Shown piece by piece: positions 43,982-52,690 of a stretch of DNA of 64,000 nucleotides; position 1 is the first letter of the stretch, and the number at the start of each line of letters is the position of its first letter. The position numbers and the translations under genes are program-made. The DNA comes from DASVEG01 sp035540495 (GTDB taxonomy: Bacteria > Actinomycetota > Acidimicrobiia > Acidimicrobiales > CADCTF01). Location of the stretch: assembly GCA_035540495.1 (NCBI GenBank), contig DATLGL010000028.1, forward strand, positions 1 through 64,000, given 5' to 3'. Under the pieces are notes generated by a model, which made no database searches, was not told where the DNA came from, and worked only from the letters and a program-made list of their open reading frames with translations.

Positions 43982-46228
43982 GTGCCAGCCGCCTCACCGG
44001 TAGCAGTCGTACTTGTGGACGTCGACGACCATCCGGTCTCGCCGACCACCCTCGATGATGTGCTCGCCGCCGGTGAGGGCGTGCAGGTCGTGGTCGTCGA
44101 TGCGCGAACCACGCACGGACGCGCGTGGCTCGGCGACTCGAGGGTTCGGGTCGTGACGGGCGCTGCTGAGCTCTCTAGCACTGAGTTGAGGATCGTCGGC
44201 GCTCAGGCGACCGACGCACCGATCGTCGCCTTCGTTGACGCGCGTGCCGAGTTGTCGCGCGGCTGGATCGACGCCGTAGTTCGTCAGTCCGCCGACGGCG
44301 ACGTGGTGGCGGTAACCGGCGCGATCGAGGGTGTCGGCGAGCCGACGCTCTCGTTCACGGGTTCGGTGGGACAGTTCCATCCCGCGGCGACACGGGTCCA
44401 CGATGTCCTCTTCCCGCTTCCGGAGCTCGCGATCTTTCGCCGTTCGGCGATCGACGACATCGATGGGTTCGATCGTGATCTCCCGTGGCCGCATGCCGTC
44501 GTGGGCGCGGCATGGCGGCTTCGGCTCCTAGGTCGCCGCTCGGTGCTTGACCCCGCCATCAGCGGGTCTGCGACCTGCCGGTGTCAGGGCGACCCGTATG
44601 CCGGCCTCGAGCTCGTCTACACCTGCCTCGGCGAAGACGCCCTCGAGCTCGTTCTCCCCGCTGCGTTCGTAGTCGCGGCCGGCGACGACGCGAGCGGATC
44701 GGCGACCAAACCGGTCGACCGGTTCCTCGAGCGGTTCGGCGAGTTGCGCAGCAAGCGCGACGCGGTGCAGCGAGCACGCGCGGTCGATGACAGTGACATC
44801 CTCCCGCTGTTGTTAGCTGCGCTCGAGCCTCCGCGCTTCGACCGCGGGGGCGAACACAGGTACCGCGACGTGGTGGAGCGCCAGCGTCTGCACACCCTCT
44901 TCGAAGAGCGTCAGCGAGTTCTCGTCGTCACGCCCGACATCTTCACGACGCGGATGGCAGGACCAGCTATCCGTGCGTGGCAGATCGCCGAAGCACTGGC
45001 AGACCGCCATGTGGTGACACTCGCTTCGACCGCGTCGATCTGTGAGGTGACGTCGCCGCGATTCGACGTCGTCGCGCCGGACGATCACGGCCTCCGCCGC
45101 ATTGCGAAGGACGCCACCGTCGTCGTCGCACAAGGGTTCGCGATGGAGGGACGGCCCTACCTCAAGGCGGAGGACAAGGTCGTGATCGTCGACATCTACG
45201 ACCCGCTCCACCTCGAGCAGCTGGAGCTCTTCCGCGACGAGACCGCCGAGAAGCGGCGGGTGACCGTTCGTGAGGCAACTCGCGTGTTGAACGAGCAACT
45301 GGTTCGCGGTGACTTCTTCGTGTGCGCGAGTTCGAAGCAACGCGACTTCTGGCTAGGCCAGCTCGCGGCTCTGGGGCGGCTCAACCATCGCACCTACGAC
45401 GACGGGGCACGTTTCGAACGACTGGTCGCGACGGTTCCGTTCGGTGTTCCCGACGCGCCGCCGGTGAAGACGGGAGCGGCCATCAAGAGGGTCACACCCG
45501 GGATCGGAGACAACGACAAGGTCGTGCTCTGGGCTGGGGGCATCTACAACTGGTTCGACCCGCTGACGCTGATCAGAGCGATCGACCGCGTGAAGGACAG
45601 GGTGCCTGAGGTGCGGCTCTTCTTCATGGGACTTCGTCATCCGAACCCAGAGGTCAGTGAGATGCGCGTGTCGACGGAGGCTCGACGTCTTGCGCGCGAG
45701 CTGCGCCTGACGGACCAGTACGTGTTCTTCAACGAAGGCTGGGTGCCGTACGAGGACCGACAGAACTTCCTGCTCGAGGCGTCGATCGGCGTGAGCACAC
45801 ACCTTGATCACGTCGAGACGGAGTTCTCATTCCGCACGAGGATTCTCGATTACATCTGGGCTGCGGTTCCCATAGTGGCCACGAAGGGCGACTGGTTCGC
45901 CGACTTCATCGAAGCGGAGCAGCTAGGTTTGACCGTCCCAGCCATCGATGTTGTGTCGGTAGAAGCGGCGCTCCTCCGCATTCTCGAAGACGACGCCTTT
46001 GCAACGCGTTGTCGTGCGAACATCGAAGGTGTTCGCGAGCGGTTCCACTGGCCGCAGGTCCTGGAGCCGATGACCTCGTTCTGTCGGTCACCGCGGAGGG
46101 CGGCTGATCTGTCGGACCTCGAGACGCGCGCGACGCTGTGGGCGTCCGATGCAGATCGGCTGGCCGACTGGCTCCGCCACCAGCCGAAGGGATTCGATCG
46201 CCTCCGCCGGATCCTCGCCGAATGGTGA
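43982..46228 (+). CDS. GT2-like/GT4 fusion glycosyltransferase (748 aa)
   Basis: The N-terminal part (residues 1-270) resembles a GT-A/GT2 domain: strand VAVVLVDVDDHPVSP, IVAFVDARAELSRGWIDAVV and AIFRRSAIDDIDGFDRDLPW; the usual DxD appears only loosely (VDARAE). The C-terminal part (about 305-725) is a GT4 enzyme highly similar to the gene at 38518 (RVLVVTPDIFTTRMAGPAI, VVLWAGGIYNWFDPLTLI, FFNEGWVPYEDRQNFLLEA). It may make two linkages, or the N-terminal domain may be inactive. GTG start; divergent from the 840-aa gene. A coiled-coil gene follows. Confidence 0.82.
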   Translation: MPAASPVAVVLVDVDDHPVSPTTLDDVLAAGEGVQVVVVDARTTHGRAWLGDSRVRVVTGAAELSSTELRIVGAQATDAPIVAFVDARAELSRGWIDAVVRQSADGDVVAVTGAIEGVGEPTLSFTGSVGQFHPAATRVHDVLFPLPELAIFRRSAIDDIDGFDRDLPWPHAVVGAAWRLRLLGRRSVLDPAISGSATCRCQGDPYAGLELVYTCLGEDALELVLPAAFVVAAGDDASGSATKPVDRFLERFGELRSKRDAVQRARAVDDSDILPLLLAALEPPRFDRGGEHRYRDVVERQRLHTLFEERQRVLVVTPDIFTTRMAGPAIRAWQIAEALADRHVVTLASTASICEVTSPRFDVVAPDDHGLRRIAKDATVVVAQGFAMEGRPYLKAEDKVVIVDIYDPLHLEQLELFRDETAEKRRVTVREATRVLNEQLVRGDFFVCASSKQRDFWLGQLAALGRLNHRTYDDGARFERLVATVPFGVPDAPPVKTGAAIKRVTPGIGDNDKVVLWAGGIYNWFDPLTLIRAIDRVKDRVPEVRLFFMGLRHPNPEVSEMRVSTEARRLARELRLTDQYVFFNEGWVPYEDRQNFLLEASIGVSTHLDHVETEFSFRTRILDYIWAAVPIVATKGDWFADFIEAEQLGLTVPAIDVVSVEAALLRILEDDAFATRCRANIEGVRERFHWPQVLEPMTSFCRSPRRAADLSDLETRATLWASDADRLADWLRHQPKGFDRLRRILAEW

Positions 46229-46277
46229 CTTCCGGGCCGTCGTCCGAGGCTACGCTCGCCCGCATGGACGCACGCCG

Positions 46278-46580
46278 GTGAGCGCGGCGGACCACGACCG
46301 GGGCGGACCGCCACAGGCTGGCGACGACCGAGCGGCGCAACGTGAAGCTGAGATCACGAGGGAGGTCACCGACGCGGTGTCGCGAGACCTGGCGCGGCGC
46401 TACGAAGCTCGACTCGTGGCTCGTGACGATCGAATAGCGGCCCTCGAGCGCGAGTTGGCGACTGTGTACGAACAGCTCGACCAGACACAGCGGATGCTCG
46501 AGCGGTGGGAGTCACACGCCGTCCTTCGAGCGTTGCGCGCCGTCAGGCGCAGGGTGAGGAAGCATCAGTCGCGGAGATGA
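46278..46580 (+). CDS. Small coiled-coil protein (100 aa)
   Basis: This is a 100-residue highly charged protein with a heptad-like stretch (about 20-85: EAEITREVTDAVSRDLARRY, RIAALERELATVYEQLDQTQ) and a basic tail (RAVRRRVRKHQSRR). No enzyme motif is present. GTG 46278 is chosen; its stop overlaps the ATG of the DUF2142 gene (ATGA), which supports real translation. Short coiled-coil proteins in polysaccharide clusters can be chain-length or scaffold factors, but that role is speculative here. Confidence 0.55.
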   Translation: MSAADHDRGGPPQAGDDRAAQREAEITREVTDAVSRDLARRYEARLVARDDRIAALERELATVYEQLDQTQRMLERWESHAVLRALRAVRRRVRKHQSRR

Positions 46581-48136
46581 GCATGGCGGACGGGCCGCGA
46601 TCCCGCCGACGCGTGCGAGCCGACGGTGCGAACAGGGGGCGACCCGTCACAGCTGCACATCGCATGGCTGGCACGTTCGGCGGCTTCCTTGTGCCGTGGA
46701 CCCTCATCTTCGGCTTGACGCTCGTTTGGGCCGCGGCGACGCCGATGTTCGGCGTACCGGATGAGGTCTCACACATGGTCAGGGCCGCCGCAGCGGTTCG
46801 GGGCGACCTCGCGGGGCAGGTCGTCGCGGGAGAAGTGCGGTATCGCGCCATAGAGGTGCTGGATCCGGGATACATCGCTCCGGAGCTGGCTCCACCGTCC
46901 GGCAACGTCTGCTACGCAGGCATCCGCGAGCGCGCCGCTAGCTGTCTCGAGCTGCGCGCCGGGAGCCGCGAGAAGCAGCTGCCATCGTCTGCTGTGTCAT
47001 ATCCCCCGTCGTACTACCTCCTCGTCGGCTGGCCCACGTTGCTCACACAAGGTGCGTCGTCGCTCTATGCCATGCGTGCCGTCAGCGCGCTCATCTTCTC
47101 TGCTCTCGTGGCCCTCGCCTTCGCGAACATTCCGCCAAGTTCCCGCCGTGCGAGTGCGTACCTCGGCCTGTCGGTGGCTGCGACGCCCATGGTGTGGTTC
47201 CTCGGCGCGTCGGCGACGCCATCGTCGACAGCGATCGCCGCCGGATTCGCAACGTGGGTGGGCGGTCATCGGTTGGTCACTGACCAGCAGACTCCGCCGT
47301 CGAAGCTGGTGTGGCGGTTTGGGCTTCCGCTGTGCCTCTTGCTGATCGTGCGGCGCGACTCCTTCATCTGGTCCGCCGTCATCGTCCTCGTGCTTGCGTT
47401 CCTGATCGATGTGCGCCGGATCCTCGTGCTCGCACGCTCACGCCATAGCTGGGTGTGGGCCGCCGCCGCGAGCGGCTGCGCAGTGATTGCGGCCGCCAGC
47501 GGCGGCCACTATGCGTCGAGCTTCGTCGCCGGCACGAGTAGTAGCGGCTCCGCTAGCGGCGCGTTCGGACATCTCTTGGCGTACCTCGGAGAGATGATCG
47601 GCGTGTTGGGTTGGCTCGATACGCCGCTGCCAGGCGCCGCGTATCACCTGTGGTATCTCGCCGCAGGTGCCCTGCTTGTCGGCGCCTTCTCGATAGCGAG
47701 GTGGCGGCACGCGGTCGCGCTCGCCGCGCTCCTGACGATCATTGCGTCGCTCATCGTGTATTTCGGAGCCCAGGTATTCCCGTACTTCCAGGGGCGGTAC
47801 GCATTGCCCGCGGCTATCGGCGTGCCGATACTCGCCGGGCTCTCGTTGGCGTCGCCACAGGTTCCCCACATGTTCCCCCGCCGCGCCGTGGTCATCATGC
47901 TCGGCCTTGCCGGGATCGTGCACCTCCTCGGCTTCTACCAACAGCTTCGGCGATACGCCGTGCCCGGCCAGAGCACGTGGGACTTGAGCGGATCCGTGCA
48001 ATGGCAGCCCGAACCAGCGCCGATCCTTGTTCTGGTCGCCGCTCACGTCGTCCTTGCGATCGCGCTGAGCACCTGGATCTTCTGTCAAACGCGGATCGTC
48101 GACGGCGACTCGGCCGCAGTTCGTCAAGCCAGCTGA
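46577..48136 (+). CDS. DUF2142-like polytopic membrane protein
   Basis: This is a 519-residue protein with about 11-12 hydrophobic helices. After helix 1 comes PMFGVPDEVSHMVRAAAAVR, the P-x2-x-DE-x2-H acidic-His motif that marks DUF2142, a GT-C-like family found in surface-polysaccharide clusters. The first periplasmic loop has two Cys residues (NVCYAGIRERAASC). It may transfer or polymerise sugars from polyprenyl-linked donors on the outer face. No other clear Wzy candidate apart from the frameshifted gene at 39919 is present. The ATG overlaps the preceding stop by four bases. Confidence 0.75.
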   Translation: MSMADGPRSRRRVRADGANRGRPVTAAHRMAGTFGGFLVPWTLIFGLTLVWAAATPMFGVPDEVSHMVRAAAAVRGDLAGQVVAGEVRYRAIEVLDPGYIAPELAPPSGNVCYAGIRERAASCLELRAGSREKQLPSSAVSYPPSYYLLVGWPTLLTQGASSLYAMRAVSALIFSALVALAFANIPPSSRRASAYLGLSVAATPMVWFLGASATPSSTAIAAGFATWVGGHRLVTDQQTPPSKLVWRFGLPLCLLLIVRRDSFIWSAVIVLVLAFLIDVRRILVLARSRHSWVWAAAASGCAVIAAASGGHYASSFVAGTSSSGSASGAFGHLLAYLGEMIGVLGWLDTPLPGAAYHLWYLAAGALLVGAFSIARWRHAVALAALLTIIASLIVYFGAQVFPYFQGRYALPAAIGVPILAGLSLASPQVPHMFPRRAVVIMLGLAGIVHLLGFYQQLRRYAVPGQSTWDLSGSVQWQPEPAPILVLVAAHVVLAIALSTWIFCQTRIVDGDSAAVRQAS

Positions 48137-48203
48137 GGATTCGCAGTCACGACCACCCCGAGAAGCGATACTGAAGCCGTGCGATCGCGACACCTCCGCA
48201 CCG

Positions 48204-49556
48204 GTGAACGCGCGTCCGAACGGTGTTCCTGACTCGATGCTCCTCACCCGGATCACGAGGTTGGCTCTGTTCGTGCTCACGCCGGGCGCCGTCGTAGCGC
48301 TCAGCAAGCTCCACGCGACGGCGAACGCCTACGACTACAGCCAATCATCACGTCTGGCGTGGTCGTTGTCGTACGCCACCGTGCTAGCGGTGGCCGCGTA
48401 CGCAGTCGGGCTCCCAGACGCCGTGACCCCTCGGCGGGCGATCTTGTCCTCGGTCGCGGCCGTCGGGCTGGGCGCGGGAGCAGTCTCGCTGCTGCAGCTG
48501 ATCGTCGGTGACGCTCTGCTTCCGCGCTTCGTGGTCTTCGGCGCAGCCGCGGTGCTCGTTCCTGCGTTCACTGCTCTCGCGGCGGTGTCGTCACGCAGCC
48601 ACACGAGAGCGGAACGCCGAGCTCGCGTTCTGTTCGTCGGTCCTGACGAGGATGCCGAGAACCTGAGGTGCGACATCGCTCTCGCGCCAGAACGTCGCGC
48701 GATCGTCGCCGGCCACCTCCGCGTACCGGAGGGCGACGCCCTCGAACCCGATCTGCTTCGTCGTACGGCGTCGGAGGTAGCGGCAACGGTCGTCGTGTTG
48801 TCGCGTCACGCTCAGCAGGATGAGCGCCTTGTGCATCAGGCCGCAGCTCTCCACGAGTCAGGCGTCAGGGTTCGGACGTTGTCGCTGTTCTACGAGCAGT
48901 GGCTCGGAAAGCTGCCGGTATCGGAGCTAGAGCGCGTCTCGCTGCTGTTCGACATCAGCGAGTTGCACCGTGTCGAGTACCTTCGTGTGAAGCGGTTGCT
49001 CGACGTCGCGCTGGCGCTCGCTGGGATGGTCGCCCTCGCCGCGGTTGTGCCGTTCGTGGTAGCTGGGAACATCCTCGCGAACCAGGGTCCGATCTTGTAC
49101 CGGCAGTTGCGCGTCGGCAAAGGCGGGGTCGCGTTCTCGATTCTCAAGTTCCGGACCATGACGCCGCAGCACGGTCACCTGCCAAACGAGTGGACCGCCG
49201 AGGACGACCCGCGCATCACGCCGTTTGGTCGCGTGCTGCGCAAGAGCCACATCGACGAGCTGCCACAGATGATCAACATCTTGCGTGGAGACCTCTCGGT
49301 GGTCGGCCCAAGGCCCGAACAGCCGACGTACGTCGATGAGTTGGTGACGAAGCTGCCGTTCTATGCTCTCCGGCACCTCGTGCGCCCGGGTCTGACTGGC
49401 TGGGCGCAGGTCAAGTACGGGTACGCCGGAACCGAAAGCGACGCCTTGGAGAAGCTCCAGTACGACTTCTACTACCTGCGCCACCAGAGCCTGCGGTTCG
49501 ACCTCCGTATCATCGGCCGGACACTGCGAAGCGTCGTCGGGCGCCGCGGTCGATGA
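48204..49556 (+). CDS. Polyprenyl-phosphate sugar phosphotransferase (WbaP/PssY-type initiating enzyme)
   Basis: This 450-residue protein has four to five N-terminal helices (about 10-125) and a CoA-binding-like domain (about 130-250, RARVLFVGPDEDAENLRCDI). A C-terminal bacterial sugar transferase domain follows: VKRLLDVALALAGMVALAAV, ILYRQLRVGKGGVAFSILKF, KFRTM, DELPQMINILRGDLSVVGPR and RPGLTGWAQVKYGY. It transfers a sugar-1-phosphate to undecaprenyl phosphate and so starts the repeat unit. GTG 48204; ATG 48237 is an alternative. It opens the long coupled operon and overlaps the next gene by four bases. Confidence 0.9.
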   Translation: MNARPNGVPDSMLLTRITRLALFVLTPGAVVALSKLHATANAYDYSQSSRLAWSLSYATVLAVAAYAVGLPDAVTPRRAILSSVAAVGLGAGAVSLLQLIVGDALLPRFVVFGAAAVLVPAFTALAAVSSRSHTRAERRARVLFVGPDEDAENLRCDIALAPERRAIVAGHLRVPEGDALEPDLLRRTASEVAATVVVLSRHAQQDERLVHQAAALHESGVRVRTLSLFYEQWLGKLPVSELERVSLLFDISELHRVEYLRVKRLLDVALALAGMVALAAVVPFVVAGNILANQGPILYRQLRVGKGGVAFSILKFRTMTPQHGHLPNEWTAEDDPRITPFGRVLRKSHIDELPQMINILRGDLSVVGPRPEQPTYVDELVTKLPFYALRHLVRPGLTGWAQVKYGYAGTESDALEKLQYDFYYLRHQSLRFDLRIIGRTLRSVVGRRGR

Positions 49557-50545
49557 TCGCCCGACCTACGGCGTCGGTCGTCGTCCCGATGCTCGACGAG
49601 GCCGATCACATCGACGCGTGCCTCGACGGGTTCGCGAAGCAGACCTACCCGCTCGATCGCCTCGAGGTGCTCGTCGTCGACGGCGGGTCGACCGACGGGT
49701 CGCGAGAGCGCGTTGAGGAGCGGCGCGGTTCCGAGCCGTGGATCCGCGTCGTGGAGAACCCGGCGCGGAAAGCATCCGCAGCCTTCAATAAGGGTGTCAC
49801 GGCGGCGACAGGAGACGTCGTGTTCCTCTTCTCCGCGCACGGGGTGCCCGACCCCACGTACGTGGAGCGTTCGGTCGACGTCCTCGAGGAGACCGGAGCG
49901 AGCGGCGTCGGTGGCGAGTACCGCCACGAAGGGCTCGACCCGGTGTCGCAGGCGATCGGTCTCGCCATGGTCTCGCCCTTCGGGATGGCGTCGCCTCACC
50001 GGTACCTGCGCGAGCGGCGCGAGGTGGACACGATCAGCCACCCCGCATACCGGCGCACGGCGCTGCTCGAGGTAGGCCCGTTCGACGAGACGCTCGAGCG
50101 GAACTCCGACTACGAGCTGAACTGGCGTCTCCGCGCCGGTGGGCACCGGCTCGTGTTCGATCCGTCGGTCGGCTCGGTCTACCGCCCGCGCCCGTCGCTT
50201 CGGCGTCTTGCCCGCCAGTTCTGGTGGTACGGCCGGTGGAAGGCCAAGGTCATCGAGCGGCATCCTGGTTCGCTGCGGCCCCGTCACCTCGCCGCGCCTG
50301 CGGCGGTGCTTGGCGCCATCGCTGCGCCCGGCCTCGCCACCACCCGGTCGGGCCGCCGCCTCGTCGCCGGCGGCGCCGTCGCCTATAGCGGCCTCCTGGC
50401 GCTCGCCGTCAAGCGCGGCCGCCCTCGAGAGCACGGAGCATCCACGCTCGCACTGGCCGCCGCGTTTCCTGTCATGCACGCGGCCTGGGGTGGCGGCTTC
50501 CTCCTGTCCTACGCCGAGCGACTCGGGCGGAAGCTCGCGCGATGA
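49553..50545 (+). CDS. GT2 family glycosyltransferase (ExoA-like)
   Basis: This 330-residue GT-A enzyme has SVVVPMLDEADHIDACLDGF at the N terminus, VVDGGSTDGSRERVEE (first acidic motif), FLFSAHGVPDPTYVERSVDV (where the DxD-equivalent is SAH, as in several ExoA-type enzymes), and LERNSDYELNWRLRAGGHRL (ED-x-E acceptor motif). One or two C-terminal hydrophobic helices tie it to the membrane. ExoA-like enzymes add beta-linked glucose to lipid-linked oligosaccharides; the sugar here is unknown. Four-base overlaps on both sides. Confidence 0.9.
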   Translation: MIARPTASVVVPMLDEADHIDACLDGFAKQTYPLDRLEVLVVDGGSTDGSRERVEERRGSEPWIRVVENPARKASAAFNKGVTAATGDVVFLFSAHGVPDPTYVERSVDVLEETGASGVGGEYRHEGLDPVSQAIGLAMVSPFGMASPHRYLRERREVDTISHPAYRRTALLEVGPFDETLERNSDYELNWRLRAGGHRLVFDPSVGSVYRPRPSLRRLARQFWWYGRWKAKVIERHPGSLRPRHLAAPAAVLGAIAAPGLATTRSGRRLVAGGAVAYSGLLALAVKRGRPREHGASTLALAAAFPVMHAAWGGGFLLSYAERLGRKLAR

Positions 50546-51570
50546 CGCCGGTGCGGACCGCACTCGTCGGCTACGGGTACTGGGGGGTGAACCTGGCGCG
50601 CAACATCGCGCTCGCTGCGTCGCTCGATCTCGTCGCGGTGGCCGACGCCGACGAAGCCCGCCGCGCCGCGGCCGTTCGTGCGCTGCCCGGCATCCGCACC
50701 TGGGCGACATTCGAGGAGGTGCTAGCCGACGATGACGTCGAGGCGGTCGTCCTCGCGACGCCCGCGTTGATGCACGAGGAGATGGCTGTTGCGGTGCTCG
50801 AGTCCGGGCGACACGTCATGGTCGAGAAGCCGCTCGCGATGACGCCGGAGGGTGCCGATCGGGTCGTGGCGTGGGCGGAAGTGGCCGGCCGCACCGCCAT
50901 GGTTGGGCACACCTTCCTGTACTCACCGCCAGTTCGGGAGCTGAAGGGCTACATCGACCGGGGGGACCTCGGCCGCGTCCAGTACCTCTACTCACAGCGC
51001 CTGTCGCTCGGGAAGATCCGGCGCGACTGCAACGCGCTGTGGAACTTCGCGCCCCATGACGTCTCGATCATCCTGTACCTGCTCGGCGAGCGGCCCGTGA
51101 CGGCGACCGCCACGAGCCTCACGTACATCCAAGACGGCGTCGCCGACGTCTTCTTCGCGACGCTCAAGTTCCCGTCCGGCGTGGGCGCGAACGTCCACGT
51201 CAGCTGGCTCGACCCGCGGAAGACCCGACTCATGACGGTCGTCGGCGACGAGAAGATGGCCGTGTACGACGACGTGTCCGCCGACCAGAAGATCGCGCTC
51301 TTCGACGCGGGCGTCGCTCGCAGCGGCTCCTTCGGGGAGTACGAGTCGATGGGCGAGTTCCAGTGGAAGACACGCTCGGGCGACATCCTGATCCCGAAGA
51401 TCACGATGACCGAACCTCTCCTCGCCGAGATGGAGGAGTTCGGCCGGTCGTGCGCGTCGGGGGAACCGGGCCTGACCGACGCGACCCACGGCCGCGACGT
51501 CGTGAAGATCCTCTACGCGATCGACCGCTCAGCGGCTTCGGGTGGCACGCCCGTCGAGCTGGCCTGGTGA
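50542..51570 (+). CDS. Gfo/Idh/MocA family oxidoreductase (WlbA-like sugar dehydrogenase)
   Basis: This 342-residue NAD(P)-dependent dehydrogenase has a Rossmann start ALVGYGYWGVNLARNIALAA, AVVLATPALMHEEMAVAVL, and the catalytic VMVEKPLAM motif, whose Lys is conserved across the family. C-terminal strands (FFATLKFPSGVGANVHVSWL) form the substrate face. By context with an aminotransferase just downstream, it probably oxidises C3 of a nucleotide sugar so the keto group can be aminated. It is a diverged paralogue of the dehydrogenase half of the protein at 54555 (GYWGxNxxRN, SxRLxLGKIRR in both). Confidence 0.87.
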   Translation: MTPVRTALVGYGYWGVNLARNIALAASLDLVAVADADEARRAAAVRALPGIRTWATFEEVLADDDVEAVVLATPALMHEEMAVAVLESGRHVMVEKPLAMTPEGADRVVAWAEVAGRTAMVGHTFLYSPPVRELKGYIDRGDLGRVQYLYSQRLSLGKIRRDCNALWNFAPHDVSIILYLLGERPVTATATSLTYIQDGVADVFFATLKFPSGVGANVHVSWLDPRKTRLMTVVGDEKMAVYDDVSADQKIALFDAGVARSGSFGEYESMGEFQWKTRSGDILIPKITMTEPLLAEMEEFGRSCASGEPGLTDATHGRDVVKILYAIDRSAASGGTPVELAW

Positions 51571-51610
51571 TCGCGACCTCTCGCCGGTTCACCTAACGCG
51601 GAGACTGCTG

Positions 51611-52690
51611 ATGCGCGTACCTTTCCTCGACCTCGCCCGCCTCCATGCCTCGATCGACAACGAGCTTCGCGCGGCGTTCTCCGACATCGTCGACCGGAGC
51701 GCGTTCGTGGGCGGTAAGGCGAGCGCGAACTTCGAGCACCACTTCTCCGCGGTCCACGGCGCGGCGGCCGCGGCTGGCTGCGGCTCCGGCACCGACGCGC
51801 TGGCACTCGCGCTCCGCGCGCTAGGAGTGGGACCGGGTGACGAGGTCATCGTGCCGTCGATGACCTTCGTCGCCACCGCGGAGGCCGTTGTCCATGTGGG
51901 AGCGACGCCGGTGATCGTCGACGTCGACCCGACGACGCTCCTGCTCGCTGACGCGGTCGAGTTGGCGATCACACCGCGGACAAAGGCGGTGATCCCCGTG
52001 CACCTCTACGGCCACGTGGTGCCGTTCGGCCAACTCCAGGCGTGGAGGGACCGCGGCCTCCTCGTGGTCGAGGATGCTGCACAGGCGCACCTGGCGTCGG
52101 ACGGAGGCCGCCCCGTCGGCACCGTCGGGCACGCGGCCTGCTTCAGCTTCTATCCGGGCAAGAACCTGGGTGCGCTGGGCGACGGCGGCGCCGTGATCTC
52201 CAACGATCCCGACGTCATCGCCACCGTCATGGAGCTTCGCGATCACGGGCGGCGCAGCAAGTACGAGCACGACGTGATCGGCTGGTGCTCGCGGCTGGAC
52301 GGCCTCCAGGCCGCGTTCCTCGACGTAAAGCTGCGCCACCTGGCGACGTGGACCGAGGGTCGTCGCAACGCCGCGTCCCGGTATCGCGAGCGCCTCGGCG
52401 ACCGCGTCGTGCCCTGGCAGGACGGCGCGGTCCACCACCTGCTCGTCGTTCGCGTCGCCGCCGACCACCGCAACGACGTCGCCGCCCGCCTGGAGGCGAG
52501 GGGGGTGGCGACCGGAGTGCACTACCCGGTGCCCCTGTCCCAGCAGCCCTCGTGCGAGCCGTACACGACGGCGTGTCCCGCATCGGAGGCGGCGGCGACG
52601 GAGGTCCTCTCGTTGCCGATGGACCCGCTCATGACCGCAGACGAGGTCGACTACGTCTGCGACGCGCTGGAGGACGCGCTCACAGCCTGA
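51611..52690 (+). CDS. DegT/DnrJ/EryC1 family PLP aminotransferase
   Basis: This 359-residue fold-type I aminotransferase converts a keto nucleotide sugar to an amino sugar using PLP. Motifs: GCGSGTDALALALRALGVGP (phosphate-binding), VPSMTFVATAEAVVHVGATP, VVEDAAQAHLA (PLP-ring Asp) and SFYPGKNLGALGDGGAV with the Schiff-base Lys. ATG 51611 is chosen, giving MRVPFLDLARLH. With the dehydrogenase at 50542 it forms an oxidation-amination pair. Convergent with the asparagine-synthase gene; the ends overlap by 11 bases. Confidence 0.92.
   Translation: MRVPFLDLARLHASIDNELRAAFSDIVDRSAFVGGKASANFEHHFSAVHGAAAAAGCGSGTDALALALRALGVGPGDEVIVPSMTFVATAEAVVHVGATPVIVDVDPTTLLLADAVELAITPRTKAVIPVHLYGHVVPFGQLQAWRDRGLLVVEDAAQAHLASDGGRPVGTVGHAACFSFYPGKNLGALGDGGAVISNDPDVIATVMELRDHGRRSKYEHDVIGWCSRLDGLQAAFLDVKLRHLATWTEGRRNAASRYRERLGDRVVPWQDGAVHHLLVVRVAADHRNDVAARLEARGVATGVHYPVPLSQQPSCEPYTTACPASEAAATEVLSLPMDPLMTADEVDYVCDALEDALTA

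Noticed and set aside
47271..47290. Palindrome-like ttggtcactgaccag
   Set aside because: It lies within the DUF2142-like coding sequence with no regulatory context and is short enough to be chance; it does not match the 14173 repeat beyond TTGGTCAC.
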